From the NCBI RefSeq assembly GCF_037076565.1, contig NZ_AP029028.1, positions 4,030,001-4,094,000 of the forward strand: a DNA stretch of 64,000 nt. Direction: 5' to 3'. The translations under genes and the position numbers were made by a program. This DNA is from Herbaspirillum sp. DW155 (lineage in GTDB: Bacteria > Pseudomonadota > Gammaproteobacteria > Burkholderiales > Burkholderiaceae_D). The notes beneath the pieces are model-generated. The model had not been told where the DNA came from, made no database searches, and was given only the letters and a program-made list of their open reading frames with translations. Positions 8,444-16,641 of the stretch are shown piece after piece; position 1 is the first letter of the stretch, and every line of letters begins with the position of its first letter.

Positions 8444-8545
8444 TTACCTTGACTCCAAACCAGCAATCACCGCCCATGCACAGACAATGCCCCAGGCAAA
8501 GGAAAACAAGTACCAGAGATTGGAATAATCCACGTCATCCCCCAT
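8444..8545 (-). CDS. 33-residue hydrophobic minor coat protein (pVII/pIX-like)
   Basis: A frame of 34 codons starting ATG at 8545 (MGDDVDYSNLWYLFSFAWG) and ending AGLESR. GGGG stands close upstream and the stop is two bases before the adsorption-protein ATG. An acidic short N-terminus followed by a single hydrophobic helix is the design of the pVII and pIX tip proteins. Too short for usual gene callers. Confidence 0.7.
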   Translation of the reverse strand: MGDDVDYSNLWYLFSFAWGIVCAWAVIAGLESR

Positions 8546-8556
8546 TGAACAGACGT

Positions 8557-8587
8557 AAAAAAAGGACGATGCAGCGCTACATCGCCC
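8557..8587 (-). terminator. Terminator behind the major coat gene
   Basis: Read on the minus strand, GGGCGATG and CATCGTCC form an imperfect hairpin followed by seven T (plus-strand A-run 8557-8563). It lies 20 bp after the major coat stop. A terminator at exactly this place, lowering expression of the tip genes relative to the coat, is a known feature of filamentous phages such as the Ff group. Confidence 0.65.
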
Positions 8588-8606
8588 CCGGTCACTGCGA
8601 CTGCAC

Positions 8607-8840
8607 TTACGCCGACTTCAGATAGCTGATGACGATCTTGGCGGCCTTGATGGTCACGTACACGACGGCCAGCACTGCACCGATGGCCATAACGCCAGTA
8701 GTGATATCGCTGGCGCTGATCGAACTGGTGATCGGCGTCAGATCGACGGACGACGCAGCACGCGCAGGCAAAGCAACGACCGACGCCACACCCGCAGCCG
8801 CCAAAGCGGCCCTCTTCTGGAGCTTGGAGAACACTTGCAT
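8607..8840 (-). CDS. Major coat protein (pVIII-like)
   Basis: 77 residues from ATG 8840, with AGGGG seven bases upstream. A long signal peptide (MQVFSKLQKRAALAAAG..., cleavage after ALPARA) precedes a mature chain of about 49 residues: a short amphipathic start (SSVDLTPITSSIS), one membrane helix (IGAVLAVVYVTIKAAKIV) and a basic end ISYLKSA. This is the classic pVIII plan, with the basic C-terminus contacting phage DNA. A longer open frame from 8897 adds unrelated residues and is unlikely. Confidence 0.9.
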   Translation of the reverse strand: MQVFSKLQKRAALAAAGVASVVALPARAASSVDLTPITSSISASDITTGVMAIGAVLAVVYVTIKAAKIVISYLKSA

Positions 8841-8901
8841 GGTTTTACCCCTATAAAACGCCGGAGACGTCCGGCAGCGCTTGCCCAACATAGGCAAATC
8901 T

Positions 8902-8994
8902 TTAGCAGAAGGTCCGGAAGATCAGAACGAAATCCAGAACCCAGAGAGCGGCAACGCCAGCCGCCAATACACCCGTGATCGCGTCTCTTGACAT
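8902..8994 (-). CDS. 30-residue hydrophobic minor coat protein (pVII/pIX-like)
   Basis: A 31-codon frame (MSRDAITGVLAAGVAALW...FRTFC) whose ATG overlaps the stop of the upstream 79-residue gene (TGATG), so translation is probably coupled. One hydrophobic helix fills most of the chain. With the 33-residue gene at 8444 it gives the pair of tiny tip proteins expected in an inovirus. Confidence 0.68.
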   Translation of the reverse strand: MSRDAITGVLAAGVAALWVLDFVLIFRTFC

Positions 8995-9233
8995 CACCCC
9001 TCCCGAATCATTTGCAATAACGCGCCGATGGCCCGCCCGATCAGAAAACACACCATCACCAGAGAGAAACCCGCAGTCCAAACACTGGCGACCGACGAGG
9101 TATCAGGCGTATCCAACGTTGTTTCCAACAGTCCGACCTGTAGCGCCGCTGTGCCGCCATCGCACGAAAGTTTGCCGTCTACTGACACCGTAGGCGCGGC
9201 ATCTTGCGAGCAGTACAGGACGTACTTAGGCAT
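8994..9233 (-). CDS. 79-residue phage membrane protein
   Basis: Starts MPKYVLYCSQDAAPTV and has two cysteines (YCSQ, LSCDGG) in an N-terminal segment of about 50 residues, then one membrane helix (FSLVMVCFLIGRAIGALL) and the end QMIREG. No signal peptide. Its ATG overlaps the end of the 56-residue upstream gene by eight bases and its stop overlaps the next ATG. Position in the coat operon suggests a minor virion or assembly protein; similar short cysteine-containing proteins occur in other betaproteobacterial inoviruses. No precise function. Confidence 0.72.
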   Translation of the reverse strand: MPKYVLYCSQDAAPTVSVDGKLSCDGGTAALQVGLLETTLDTPDTSSVASVWTAGFSLVMVCFLIGRAIGALLQMIREG

Positions 9234-9396
9234 CGGATTTATCGTTACGCGTAACGGAAATTAAGAAATCGAACTTGCGCCGCTGGCGAAACTCGCGCTG
9301 ACGTTGTGCATTCGTTTTAGGTGCGAGCTTCGGCGGGCGGCCACGGCGGGGACTACTAAACAAATCCGCCGTGAATTTATCCGCCGCCTGTTTCAT
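9226..9396 (-). CDS. 56-residue basic phage protein, possible DNA-binding regulator
   Basis: The frame starts two bases after the ssDNA-binding gene stop (TGACCATG) and overlaps the next gene by eight bases, so it sits in a fully packed operon. It is strongly basic: RRGRPPK near residues 17-23 resembles an AT-hook, and QRQREFRQRRK follows. The second copy of the GTTACGCGTAAC palindrome lies in its own coding sequence (encoding SVTRND). A small DNA-binding or packaging role is a reasonable inference; no homologue was checked. Confidence 0.68.
   Translation of the reverse strand: MKQAADKFTADLFSSPRRGRPPKLAPKTNAQRQREFRQRRKFDFLISVTRNDKSDA
9243..9262. promoter_or_regulatory. Palindrome GTTACGCGTAAC, copy 2, inside the 56-residue gene
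   Basis: Identical over 20 bases to 3718-3737. It lies 10 bp upstream of the 79-residue gene and about 400 bp upstream of the major coat gene, so it could be an operator for the coat genes as well as coding sequence. Confidence 0.5.
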
Positions 9397-9398
9397 GG

Positions 9399-9722
9399 TC
9401 AGGCCGGTACAGCGGCAGAAGCAGCGGGCTTGGCTTGCGGACGGGCAGCGCCACCACCGTGCGGATGAAGAGCAGTGATGCGAGGAACAACGAGGCGCTC
9501 GAAGCTCACATCGAGTTGGAATTCTGCGAGGTACTTGCCGGGCGTCGTGTCCTTCAGCGAATCAGGCAACAGCAGTTCACCAACCTTCGCGCCATTATCG
9601 CCACCAGTGACGACGCATTGAGCGCGGTACATCTTCCAGGGATTGCCGGTCTTGCGGCTGACGCCGGAGGATTCTTGGACGGAGACGATTTCAATCAGAT
9701 GCTTGTTATCAATTGCGGACAT
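9399..9722 (-). CDS. Phage single-stranded DNA-binding protein (pV-like)
   Basis: 107 residues. An OB-fold-like N-terminal part (KHLIEIVSVQESSGVSRKTG, then PWKMYRAQCVV) is followed by LPDSLKDTTPGKYLAEFQLD and a flexible Ala/Pro-rich tail (HGGGAARPQAKPAASAAVPA). The composition matches the inovirus ssDNA-binding protein that coats new single strands before they are exchanged for coat protein. First gene of the leftward structural operon. AAGGAG stands about six bases before the ATG. Confidence 0.85.
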   Translation of the reverse strand: MSAIDNKHLIEIVSVQESSGVSRKTGNPWKMYRAQCVVTGGDNGAKVGELLLPDSLKDTTPGKYLAEFQLDVSFERLVVPRITALHPHGGGAARPQAKPAASAAVPA

Positions 9723-9878
9723 GATGACTCCTTAAGGTAGGGAAAGGCCAAAGCGGCCGAAGCGGACCCTTTACGGGCAGTTACTACAAGAACTAGTTAC
9801 TCAAGAATGCTCACAAAAAGAGAAACTCAAAAAAATACGGAGTTACGATGAGCCTCACCAAAACTTAACGGGGGACAT
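9723..9878. promoter_or_regulatory. Divergent phage control region
   Basis: 156 bp between the leftward structural operon and the rightward lysogeny-like arm. AGTTACT occurs twice (9779-9785 and 9795-9801), 16 bp apart, within near-repeats ending in AAG. The half-site GTTAC is the same as in the two perfect palindromes, which points to operator function. A GGCC-AAA-GCGGCC-like hairpin lies closer to the ssDNA-binding gene. Exact promoters cannot be assigned. Confidence 0.5.
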
Positions 9879-10376
9879 ATGCAAACGATGCTGTTCGTAC
9901 TATTGGCAGTGGTGGTTGCAATAAGCCTAGCGGCCATCAAAAGAAAAACGAGATCGAGAGGACGTCTTAGCGCAAGCGTTCTAGTAATGAAACGAAGCGC
10001 TCTAACGAACCGCGAACAAGTGATGTATTTCAGGCTCACTGAAGCGCTGCACGGACATATCGTTTTGGCACAAGTAGCTTTTTCCGCGCTGCTTAAAACC
10101 CATAACCGGCCAGATAGAAACCGGTTTGATAGGAAAGTGGCCGACTTCGTAGTGATGAACAGATCATTTGAAGTACTGGCGATAATTGAGCTAGACGACT
10201 CAAGCCACAAAGGAAGAGAAAGACAAGATGCCGAACGACAAGCACTTCTGACAAACGCCGGATATCGAGTGATCAGATATAACAGCATCCCAGACATCGA
10301 AGTCTTGAAGACAGAGTTCAAGATCGGCCAGAACCAAGTCACTGGAACAATTGCCGCTAGCAAGACGCCGATCTGA
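9879..10376 (+). CDS. Membrane-anchored DUF2726 (nuclease-fold) protein
   Basis: 165 residues with a strong ribosome binding site (GGGGGA). Residues 1-20 are a membrane anchor (MQTMLFVLLAVVVAISLAAI), followed by basic KRKTRSRGR and a DUF2726 domain: LTNREQVMYFRLTEAL, then KVADFVVMNRSFEVLAIIELDD, then GYRVIRYNS. The D...E-L-D pattern and Vsr-like end suggest a PD-(D/E)XK-type fold, but activity is unproved. Transcribed away from the virion genes and next to the regulator, so it may be a lysogeny or exclusion gene. Confidence 0.75.
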   Translation: MQTMLFVLLAVVVAISLAAIKRKTRSRGRLSASVLVMKRSALTNREQVMYFRLTEALHGHIVLAQVAFSALLKTHNRPDRNRFDRKVADFVVMNRSFEVLAIIELDDSSHKGRERQDAERQALLTNAGYRVIRYNSIPDIEVLKTEFKIGQNQVTGTIAASKTPI

Positions 10377-10438
10377 TACGCCACTGAGATTCCCCTCAAT
10401 TTGTGGTATTGTTGGTCCAAACAGAGTAACCCCAAAAA

Positions 10439-10484
10439 GAGTTAATCCATTCGAATTAACTCAAAGTTACTTCATTTGGATTAA
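10439..10484. promoter_or_regulatory. Operator-like inverted repeats upstream of the HTH gene
   Basis: GAGTTAAT (10439-10446) pairs with ATTAACTC (10455-10462), and TTAATCCA (10442-10449) pairs exactly with TGGATTAA (10477-10484). AGTTACT lies between them (10465-10471) and GAGTAAC just upstream (10424-10430). The cluster precedes the HTH start by 20-65 bp, consistent with autoregulation. Confidence 0.55.
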
Positions 10485-10503
10485 TTGCGCAAGAGGAAAA
10501 TCG

Positions 10504-10813
<310 letters not shown>

Positions 10814-10820
10814 GAACAGA

Positions 10821-10849
10821 AGCGGCCTGCAGCGATGCAGGCCGCTTTT
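10821..10849 (+). terminator. Terminator of tRNA-Thr
   Basis: AGCGGCCTGCA-GCGA-TGCAGGCCGCT with 11-bp perfect arms followed by TTTT. Confidence 0.9.
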
Positions 10850-11043
10850 ATAGCTCCGCAATTTTCTCATTTATGCGCCCGAGCTGCCCTTGCGCCAGCC
10901 CTCCCCCCTTGAGAACCGGTTTTATCCGTTCCGGCCTTCACGCGCCGTTGACTCCGGCAGTCAGCTCTAACATCACGGTCTCAACCCACCCGAATTTCAA
11001 GCGAGGCTGAAATGCGTTCTCGTCGATTGTGCGCCGGAAAAAA

Positions 11044-12066
11044 TCAGAACCTGTGACGCATACCGAACGTGATCGCAGTCGATGAATCACCGGACGTGAC
11101 AGCAGTGCCGCCGCTGGACGCATCACTGACGACCCACTTTCCGCCAGCATCATTGTTGATACGGCCGTAAGAGGTGTAGAGATTGGTCCGCTTGGACAAG
11201 GGGTAGGAATAGCCCAGCGCAAACTGCTTTGCACCGGTGCCGAGCGAAGCACCCGACCGGTCGCTCTTCCTGATATAGGACGCCATCACGCTGCCCGCGC
11301 CGACAGGTGCCGATAGGCCGACCAGCCAGTCACGGTAATTCATTCCCGCGTTGTCCTTTTCAGTCTCATAGGCCAGATGCATGGTTGCAGCGCCAAAGTT
11401 GTACGTACCACCGAGGATCATGAGCCTGGTGGTATTCGTGCCGGTGGCGTCATTGGCATTGTCGTAGGCCAGGGCAATGCCCAGCGGCCCGTTCGCGTAT
11501 CCCACCGACAGTGCGTAGTAGCGTGACCTGGACGCATCGCCTGCTACTTCGCCCAGCCCGTACATGCCGTTGAAGACGAGGCCGCCCATCTCCGGCGTGT
11601 TGTAGGTAAAGGAGTTATTGGTACGTACATCGCCGTTGGCACCGCTGGCCATGAGGTTGCCTGCCGAGCCGGTCAAGCCGGTGCCGAATGGATCAATCGA
11701 ATCCAAGGTGATGAATACCGGGTTGTACTGGCGACCGGCATTGACCGCGCCAAAATTGCCGGAGAGACCGACATAGGCCTGGCGACCGAACAGTGCGCCC
11801 CCCTGGCGAATCGTCCCGGTGTCGCCGTTGAATCCGTTCTCAAGCTGGAAGTTGGCTTTCAAGCCACCGCCCAGATCTTCCGAGCCCTTGAATCCGATAC
11901 GGTTGCCCGATTGAACGCCGGTCGCCAGTTTGAGGACCGAACCCGCCGTGCCGCTTTCACGTGTAATTCCTGCGTCGAGCACGCCATAAATGGTGACGTT
12001 GCTTTGGGCGGACGCGAAGACGGAATATGTGCCCAAGACAGCCAGAACCAGCAGTGTTTTCTTCAT
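11044..12066 (-). CDS. General porin, Burkholderiales type
   Basis: 340 residues with a signal peptide (MKKTLLVLAVLGTYSVFASA) and the usual first strand SNVTIYGVLDAGITRESG. The GFKGSEDLGGGLKANFQLENGF segment, the QAYVGLSGNFGAVNAGRQYNP stretch and the C-terminal strand AITFGMRHRF with terminal Phe are typical of 16-stranded trimeric porins of the OmpC-like Gram-negative family in Bordetella, Burkholderia and Herbaspirillum. It should allow passive entry of small hydrophilic solutes. Transcribed alone. A 270-bp structured element lies only 20 bp upstream of its start, so promoter or leader effects are possible. Confidence 0.93.
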   Translation of the reverse strand: MKKTLLVLAVLGTYSVFASAQSNVTIYGVLDAGITRESGTAGSVLKLATGVQSGNRIGFKGSEDLGGGLKANFQLENGFNGDTGTIRQGGALFGRQAYVGLSGNFGAVNAGRQYNPVFITLDSIDPFGTGLTGSAGNLMASGANGDVRTNNSFTYNTPEMGGLVFNGMYGLGEVAGDASRSRYYALSVGYANGPLGIALAYDNANDATGTNTTRLMILGGTYNFGAATMHLAYETEKDNAGMNYRDWLVGLSAPVGAGSVMASYIRKSDRSGASLGTGAKQFALGYSYPLSKRTNLYTSYGRINNDAGGKWVVSDASSGGTAVTSGDSSTAITFGMRHRF

Positions 12067-12086
12067 GTGATCAACTCCTCGGAAGT

Positions 12087-12356
12087 AGAACCCATTTCAT
12101 CAATAGGCGTGAGATGCGTTCTGTCCAGAAAGGGCGCTGGCAAGGCGCGCGACGCGTCGTGTGGCGGTGCCACACGCAAGGAGTGCAACGCGGCCAGCGC
12201 CCTTTCTGGACAGAACCCGGAGGGAGCGGCCCGTTTGGGCGAATTGCTGCGTTACGAATTTGGGTCAAGACGCCCAGTCTTGACCCAAATTCGCGCCTTG
12301 CACTTCATCCCAAACGGGACTCGCTCGCACTCACGCCTATTGATGAAATGGGTTCT
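12087..12356. repeat. 270-bp structured element: 27-bp terminal inverted repeats enclosing two palindromes
   Basis: Perfect 27-bp inverted ends (12087-12113 and 12330-12356; outer bases AGAACCCATTTCATC). Inside, CTGTCCAGAAAGGGCGCTGG (12121-12140) pairs with 12195-12214 and encloses a CGTGTGGC/GCCACACG hairpin (12158-12176). A second arm has CGAATTTGGGTCAAGAC (12255-12271) pairing with 12277-12293 inside CCCGTTTGGG/CCCAAACGGG (12231-12240, 12309-12318). The whole could fold as a three-way junction. It codes for nothing convincing and has no obvious target-site duplication. It resembles a MITE or REP-type mosaic. Confidence 0.75.
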
Positions 12357-12713
12357 AAATGTCCTGGCTCTGTTCGCCGCCAGCGGCAGTGATCCGGGCG
12401 ACCGCATCTGGCGGCTGTGCCGAACAGGGCGAGAACCAATGCATAAAGACGTTTGGCGATCGTAAAGCTCATATATCGTTTTTGTAAAAGCAAGAAAACT
12501 CGTACACATTGACGATACCGCATGCCTGCACGAATGGAGGGACATCTTGCTACCGGCGGATAAGCATGTGCCTCATGCCCATTTGAAGACCTGAGCGTCC
12601 GGTAGCAGCTTCGATGTCGAAGTCGCGTGGAATATATAGAAGGCGAACTATTTTTATTAGTGAGCTATTTTTTACGAGACTTGTTAATACGTTGAAGCAA
12701 ACGCCCCTCAACA
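12357..12713. other. Gene-free stretch between the porin element and the chemoreceptor terminator
   Basis: No frame here looks coding. A further imperfect palindrome is present: CTGTTCG near 12370 pairs with CGAACAG near 12421, around GC-rich sequence. From about 12620 the DNA is AT-rich. A promoter for the leftward porin gene may lie here or within the 270-bp element, but no clear match was found. Confidence 0.5.
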
Positions 12714-12739
12714 CGAAAAAGCCCCGCACGAGGCGGGGC
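12714..12739 (-). terminator. Terminator of the leftward chemoreceptor gene
   Basis: On the minus strand GCCCCGC-CTCGT-GCGGGGC is followed by TTTTTCG. A second hairpin, GGCCAGCG/CGCTGGCC (12744-12751, 12761-12768), stands between it and the gene. Confidence 0.85.
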
Positions 12740-12787
12740 GAAAGGCCAGCGGAAAATCTGCGCTGGCCAGGGGCTTTCAGCGATACG

Positions 12788-14422
12788 CTAGCGCGGCAAT
12801 CCTGCCGGCTGGGGCGTGATATCCACGCTCTGGCGCATCATGCTCGCCGCACCTGAGCAGGTGCGGCGCAAGTCGTTGCTACTGAGCTTGAAGATGCCGA
12901 CGGTTTCCTGCAGACGACCGGATTGTTCCTGCAGGGATTGCGCCGCCGCAGCAGCTTGCTCCACCAGGGCGGCGTTCTGTTGCGTCACTTCGTCCATCTG
13001 CACGATCGCCTGGTTGATCTGCTCGATGCCATCGCTCTGTTCTCCGCTGGCAGCCGTGATCTCAGCCACCACATCGGTGACGCGCCTGACGCTGGCCACC
13101 ACCTCGCTCATGGTCGCACCCGCCTGTTCGACCAGACGGCTACCGTTTTCCACACGTTCGACCGAGGTATCGATCAGCGATTTGATTTCCTTCGCAGCGG
13201 CAGCACTACGCTGGGCCAGGGTGCGCACTTCGGAAGCCACCACTGCAAAGCCACGCCCTTGCTCACCCGCCCGCGCTGCTTCCACCGCAGCGTTCAGGGC
13301 CAGGATGTTGGTCTGGAACGCAATGCCATCGATGACCGTGATGATGTCCACGATCTTGCGCGAAGCATCATTGATCTGGCCCATGGTCTGAACGACTTCA
13401 CCGACCACGCTGCCGCCCTGGGTCGCCACCTGCGAGGCGCTTGCGGCCAGGGCGTTGGCCTGACGGGCATTGTCGGCATTCTGCCTGACGGTGGAGGTGA
13501 GTTCTTCCATCGCCGAGGCGGTTTCTTCCAGCGCACCGGCCTGCTGTTCGGTGCGCGAGGACAGATCGAGGTTGCCGGTCGCAATCTGGCCCGATGCGGT
13601 GGCAATCGTATCGGTACCCAGGCGGACCTCGGTGACGATGCGATGCAGATTCTCGTTCATGGTCTTGAGTGAAGACAGCAGTGCGCCCGTTTCATCCCGT
13701 GAGGTCGCGGCGATCTGCACGGTAAGGTCACCTGATGCAACGGCGCTGGCCACTTCAACGGCTTCATTGAGAGGACGGGTGATGGAACGCGTGATCAGCA
13801 CGGCGCATGCCACCGAGAGCAAGATGGCCAGGCCTGAGAGAACCACCATCAGATTGATGGCATCGGCCGCCGCTGCATCACTCTTGGCCACACTCTTTTC
13901 CATCAGCGATACCTGGAAGGCGATCATGTCCTTGAGCGCAGCGAAGTACTTGTCTTGCGCCGGGATCACCTCATTGAAGAGGTATTCGCTGGCCTCAGCC
14001 ATCTTTCGCTGGCGAATCAGCTCAAGTACGCGGTCACGCGGTTTGGCATACTCGGCGCGGGCATCCCTGATCTTGCCAAACAGCTCCTTGCCCTTGGGCG
14101 TATTGAGGCGCTTCTCCAGATCGGCCATATGCTCGGTGACCTCGCGGGTATTGTTCGCCGCCCTGTCCAGGTACTTTTCGGCCGTCGCCGGGTCGGGAGC
14201 AATGATGGCGTTGCGCAGGGCACGCGCAGCGGTGTTGACCTTATCCGTGATCTGGTTCACCAGTGCGACCTTCACGTAGCGGTCATCGACGATTTCATCG
14301 GTGGCATCGCTGACCGCCTGCAGGTTCTTCACCCCGACGCCCGCAATCACGCACATCACCACGATCAGCGCAGCGAAACAGGCGCCAAGTCTCACGCTGA
14401 TCTTGATATCGGACATTTTCAT
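12788..14422 (-). CDS. Methyl-accepting chemotaxis protein
   Basis: 544 residues from ATG 14422, preceded by GGGGAGG; the longer open frame from 14494 lacks such a site. First membrane segment [18 protein letters not shown], a four-helix-bundle periplasmic domain of about 150 residues, second membrane segment around [16 protein letters not shown], then HAMP and the cytoplasmic signalling hairpin with the conserved tip ([20 protein letters not shown]) and methylation helices. The tail has no NWETF-like CheR tether. It would pass ligand signals to CheA/CheW; ligand unknown. It is divergent from a paralogue at 14953. Confidence 0.92.
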   Translation of the reverse strand: MKMSDIKISVRLGACFAALIVVMCVIAGVGVKNLQAVSDATDEIVDDRYVKVALVNQITDKVNTAARALRNAIIAPDPATAEKYLDRAANNTREVTEHMADLEKRLNTPKGKELFGKIRDARAEYAKPRDRVLELIRQRKMAEASEYLFNEVIPAQDKYFAALKDMIAFQVSLMEKSVAKSDAAAADAINLMVVLSGLAILLSVACAVLITRSITRPLNEAVEVASAVASGDLTVQIAATSRDETGALLSSLKTMNENLHRIVTEVRLGTDTIATASGQIATGNLDLSSRTEQQAGALEETASAMEELTSTVRQNADNARQANALAASASQVATQGGSVVGEVVQTMGQINDASRKIVDIITVIDGIAFQTNILALNAAVEAARAGEQGRGFAVVASEVRTLAQRSAAAAKEIKSLIDTSVERVENGSRLVEQAGATMSEVVASVRRVTDVVAEITAASGEQSDGIEQINQAIVQMDEVTQQNAALVEQAAAAAQSLQEQSGRLQETVGIFKLSSNDLRRTCSGAASMMRQSVDITPQPAGLPR

Positions 14423-14952
14423 ATTGCCTCCCCTTGATTGCCTCCTCCAGGAGGCTCGATTGAACGGGCACATCACATGTTGGAGCGCGGTCATTGATCA
14501 CTCGGGGAAACTATACGCCACAAAATCAATTAATTCATTTTATTTGATTTAATTGTTGGAATTTAGCATCACCGGCACGATGGTCGTTGAACAGCGGAAC
14601 GGGGGGCAACATCAGACATGCCGAAAACCGCTGGAACGCTTTTATAAACTTGGCTTCGAGCTATTTTTTCCACCGTGCATCGCGCTCATAAACTGAAGCA
14701 AACAGCGCGCAGAATCAGGTGAAAATTAAAATCGCGAGGCAATTTCATCGCAGAAATATCGTTGGATGCCTGAACAAATTATCAGATATGATGATTTTGA
14801 TTTCTAAAAACAGCGGTTCTGCGCGTAGGGAAATTCCCGATGGCGACAAGACGCCAGGGGAGGTATGGTTCGGCGCAGCGCAGAACCGCCACATTCCATC
14901 TCATAACAACAAGATGATTCGTATTCAATCCCAACCACACAAGGGGGTTACC
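14423..14952. other. 530-bp divergent intergenic region between two chemoreceptor genes
   Basis: AT-rich centre (14510-14580 includes a run of TTAATT-like words) and no credible gene. An upstream in-frame extension of the right gene is open from 14719 but has no ribosome binding site and an unlike composition. Promoters for both receptors must lie here; I could not assign a convincing flagellar sigma-28 match by eye. Confidence 0.6.
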
Positions 14953-16578
14953 GTGTTTCAAAGCATGAAAATCGGGACAAAACTGGCACTGGGCTTCGCG
15001 GCCTTGCTGGCACTGACTGTCCTCGTCGCGGGGATATCGCTGATCAGCATCCGCACGCTGACCAGTTCCATCAAGGCGGGCGACGCCGTACAAACGCAGA
15101 AGTTGACGCCCCTGTACAACGCCCGTGAGGCACTGGATCAGACCGGGATTGCCGCTCGCAACGCCTATCTGTTCCGTAGCGATGCAGATGCGCAAAAAGA
15201 ACTGGCCATCGTGGACGAGCAGAAACAGATCTATCTGAAGGCCATCAAGGATCTCGAGTCAGAGTTCGCGGGCAACCAGCTTTTTGACAAGGTGCGCGCC
15301 GACATGTTGAAGATGGCCGACGAACTCAAGCGCCCCCGGCTCTACCGCGAAAGCGGAAAGTCTGACGAGTTTCGTGACTTCCTGGTCAATGAATGCAGCC
15401 CCCTGCGACGCCAGATCGTGCTGGACATTGGCAAGCTGATTGTGCAGGTCGAAGCGGAAAACAAGCAGGCCCAACAAGATACGAACGATATGGCCAGCAC
15501 TGCCGGAATCACGGTGGCAGTGCTGACGCTGGTAGTGGCTGCCATTTCGGCGCTGATTGCCGTGCTCATCACGCGAGGCCTGTTGAAACAACTCGGCGGC
15601 GAGCCTGCTTACGCCACGCAGATCGCTCAGCAGATTGCCAACGGCGATCTGACCACCGATGTACAGACCAAAGAGGGCGACAGTACCAGTCTCCTCTTTG
15701 CCATCAAGAACATGCGCAACAGCCTCGTATCCATCGTGACGCAAGTCCGCCAGGGCACCTTCATGATCGAACAGGCTTCGTCGGAAATCGCCTCCGGCAA
15801 CCTCGATCTCTCTTCCCGCACCGAGCAGCAGGCCAGCTCCCTTGAGGAAACCGCATCGGCCATGGAAGAGATAATGACCACCGTCAAACAGAATGCCGAC
15901 AACGCAAAGCAGGCAAGCCAGCTGGCGAACTCCGCTTCCGAGGTGGCCAGCCAGGGTGGCGAGGTGGTGGCTCAGGTCGTCACGACCATGGACGGCATCA
16001 ATTCTTCTTCGCGCAAGATCGTAGACATCATCAGCGTCATTGACGGCATCGCCTTCCAGACCAACATTCTGGCTCTCAATGCAGCGGTGGAAGCCGCACG
16101 CGCTGGCGAGCAGGGGCGTGGCTTTGCGGTGGTGGCCTCCGAAGTGCGCAACCTGGCACAGCGCAGCGCCACGGCCGCCAAGGAAATCACCGAACTGATC
16201 AACGATTCGGTGAGCCAGATCGAGCGCGGCAGCAGCCTGGTGGAGCAAGCTGGTCAAACGATGGAAAACGTCGTCAGCAGCGTCAAGCGCGTGACCGACG
16301 TGGTGGCCGAGATTTCCATGGCGAGCCAGGAGCAAAGCAACGGCATCATCCAGGTCAATACCGCGATCACGCAGATGGATGAAGCGACCCAGCAAAACTC
16401 CGCATTGGTCGAGGAAGCTGCCGCAGCAGCGAATTCAATGCAGGAACAGGCGGGTACCTTGTCCGGACTGGTCGCCACGTTCAAGCTCGACGGCGCCCAT
16501 GCACCGGGTGCAAAAAAACCTGTGATCAGCGGCACCAGGCATGAGCGCGCACTCACACCGGTAGCCCTCGTGCGTTAA
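14953..16578 (+). CDS. Methyl-accepting chemotaxis protein
   Basis: 541 residues from a GTG at 14953, chosen because AAGGGGG stands five bases upstream; the ATG four codons later has worse spacing. Domains: membrane segment [20 protein letters not shown], four-helix-bundle sensor ([20 protein letters not shown]), second membrane segment near [22 protein letters not shown] ([20 protein letters not shown]), and the signalling hairpin with [20 protein letters not shown]. Sensor resembles Tar-type 4HB receptors; ligand unknown. The gene is followed by a hairpin GTGGCCCGTGC/GCACGGGCCAC (16585-16612) lacking a T-run. Confidence 0.92.
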   Translation: MFQSMKIGTKLALGFAALLALTVLVAGISLISIRTLTSSIKAGDAVQTQKLTPLYNAREALDQTGIAARNAYLFRSDADAQKELAIVDEQKQIYLKAIKDLESEFAGNQLFDKVRADMLKMADELKRPRLYRESGKSDEFRDFLVNECSPLRRQIVLDIGKLIVQVEAENKQAQQDTNDMASTAGITVAVLTLVVAAISALIAVLITRGLLKQLGGEPAYATQIAQQIANGDLTTDVQTKEGDSTSLLFAIKNMRNSLVSIVTQVRQGTFMIEQASSEIASGNLDLSSRTEQQASSLEETASAMEEIMTTVKQNADNAKQASQLANSASEVASQGGEVVAQVVTTMDGINSSSRKIVDIISVIDGIAFQTNILALNAAVEAARAGEQGRGFAVVASEVRNLAQRSATAAKEITELINDSVSQIERGSSLVEQAGQTMENVVSSVKRVTDVVAEISMASQEQSNGIIQVNTAITQMDEATQQNSALVEEAAAAANSMQEQAGTLSGLVATFKLDGAHAPGAKKPVISGTRHERALTPVALVR

Positions 16579-16641
16579 GCACGTGTGGCCCGTGCGCTCA
16601 TGCACGGGCCACAGTGTTACCGCTTGAGGCGGCTCTTTCCA

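Noticed and set aside
14719..14952. N-terminal extension of the rightward chemoreceptor
   Set aside because: No ribosome site, and the natural membrane segment follows the GTG at 14953, which has AAGGGGG upstream.
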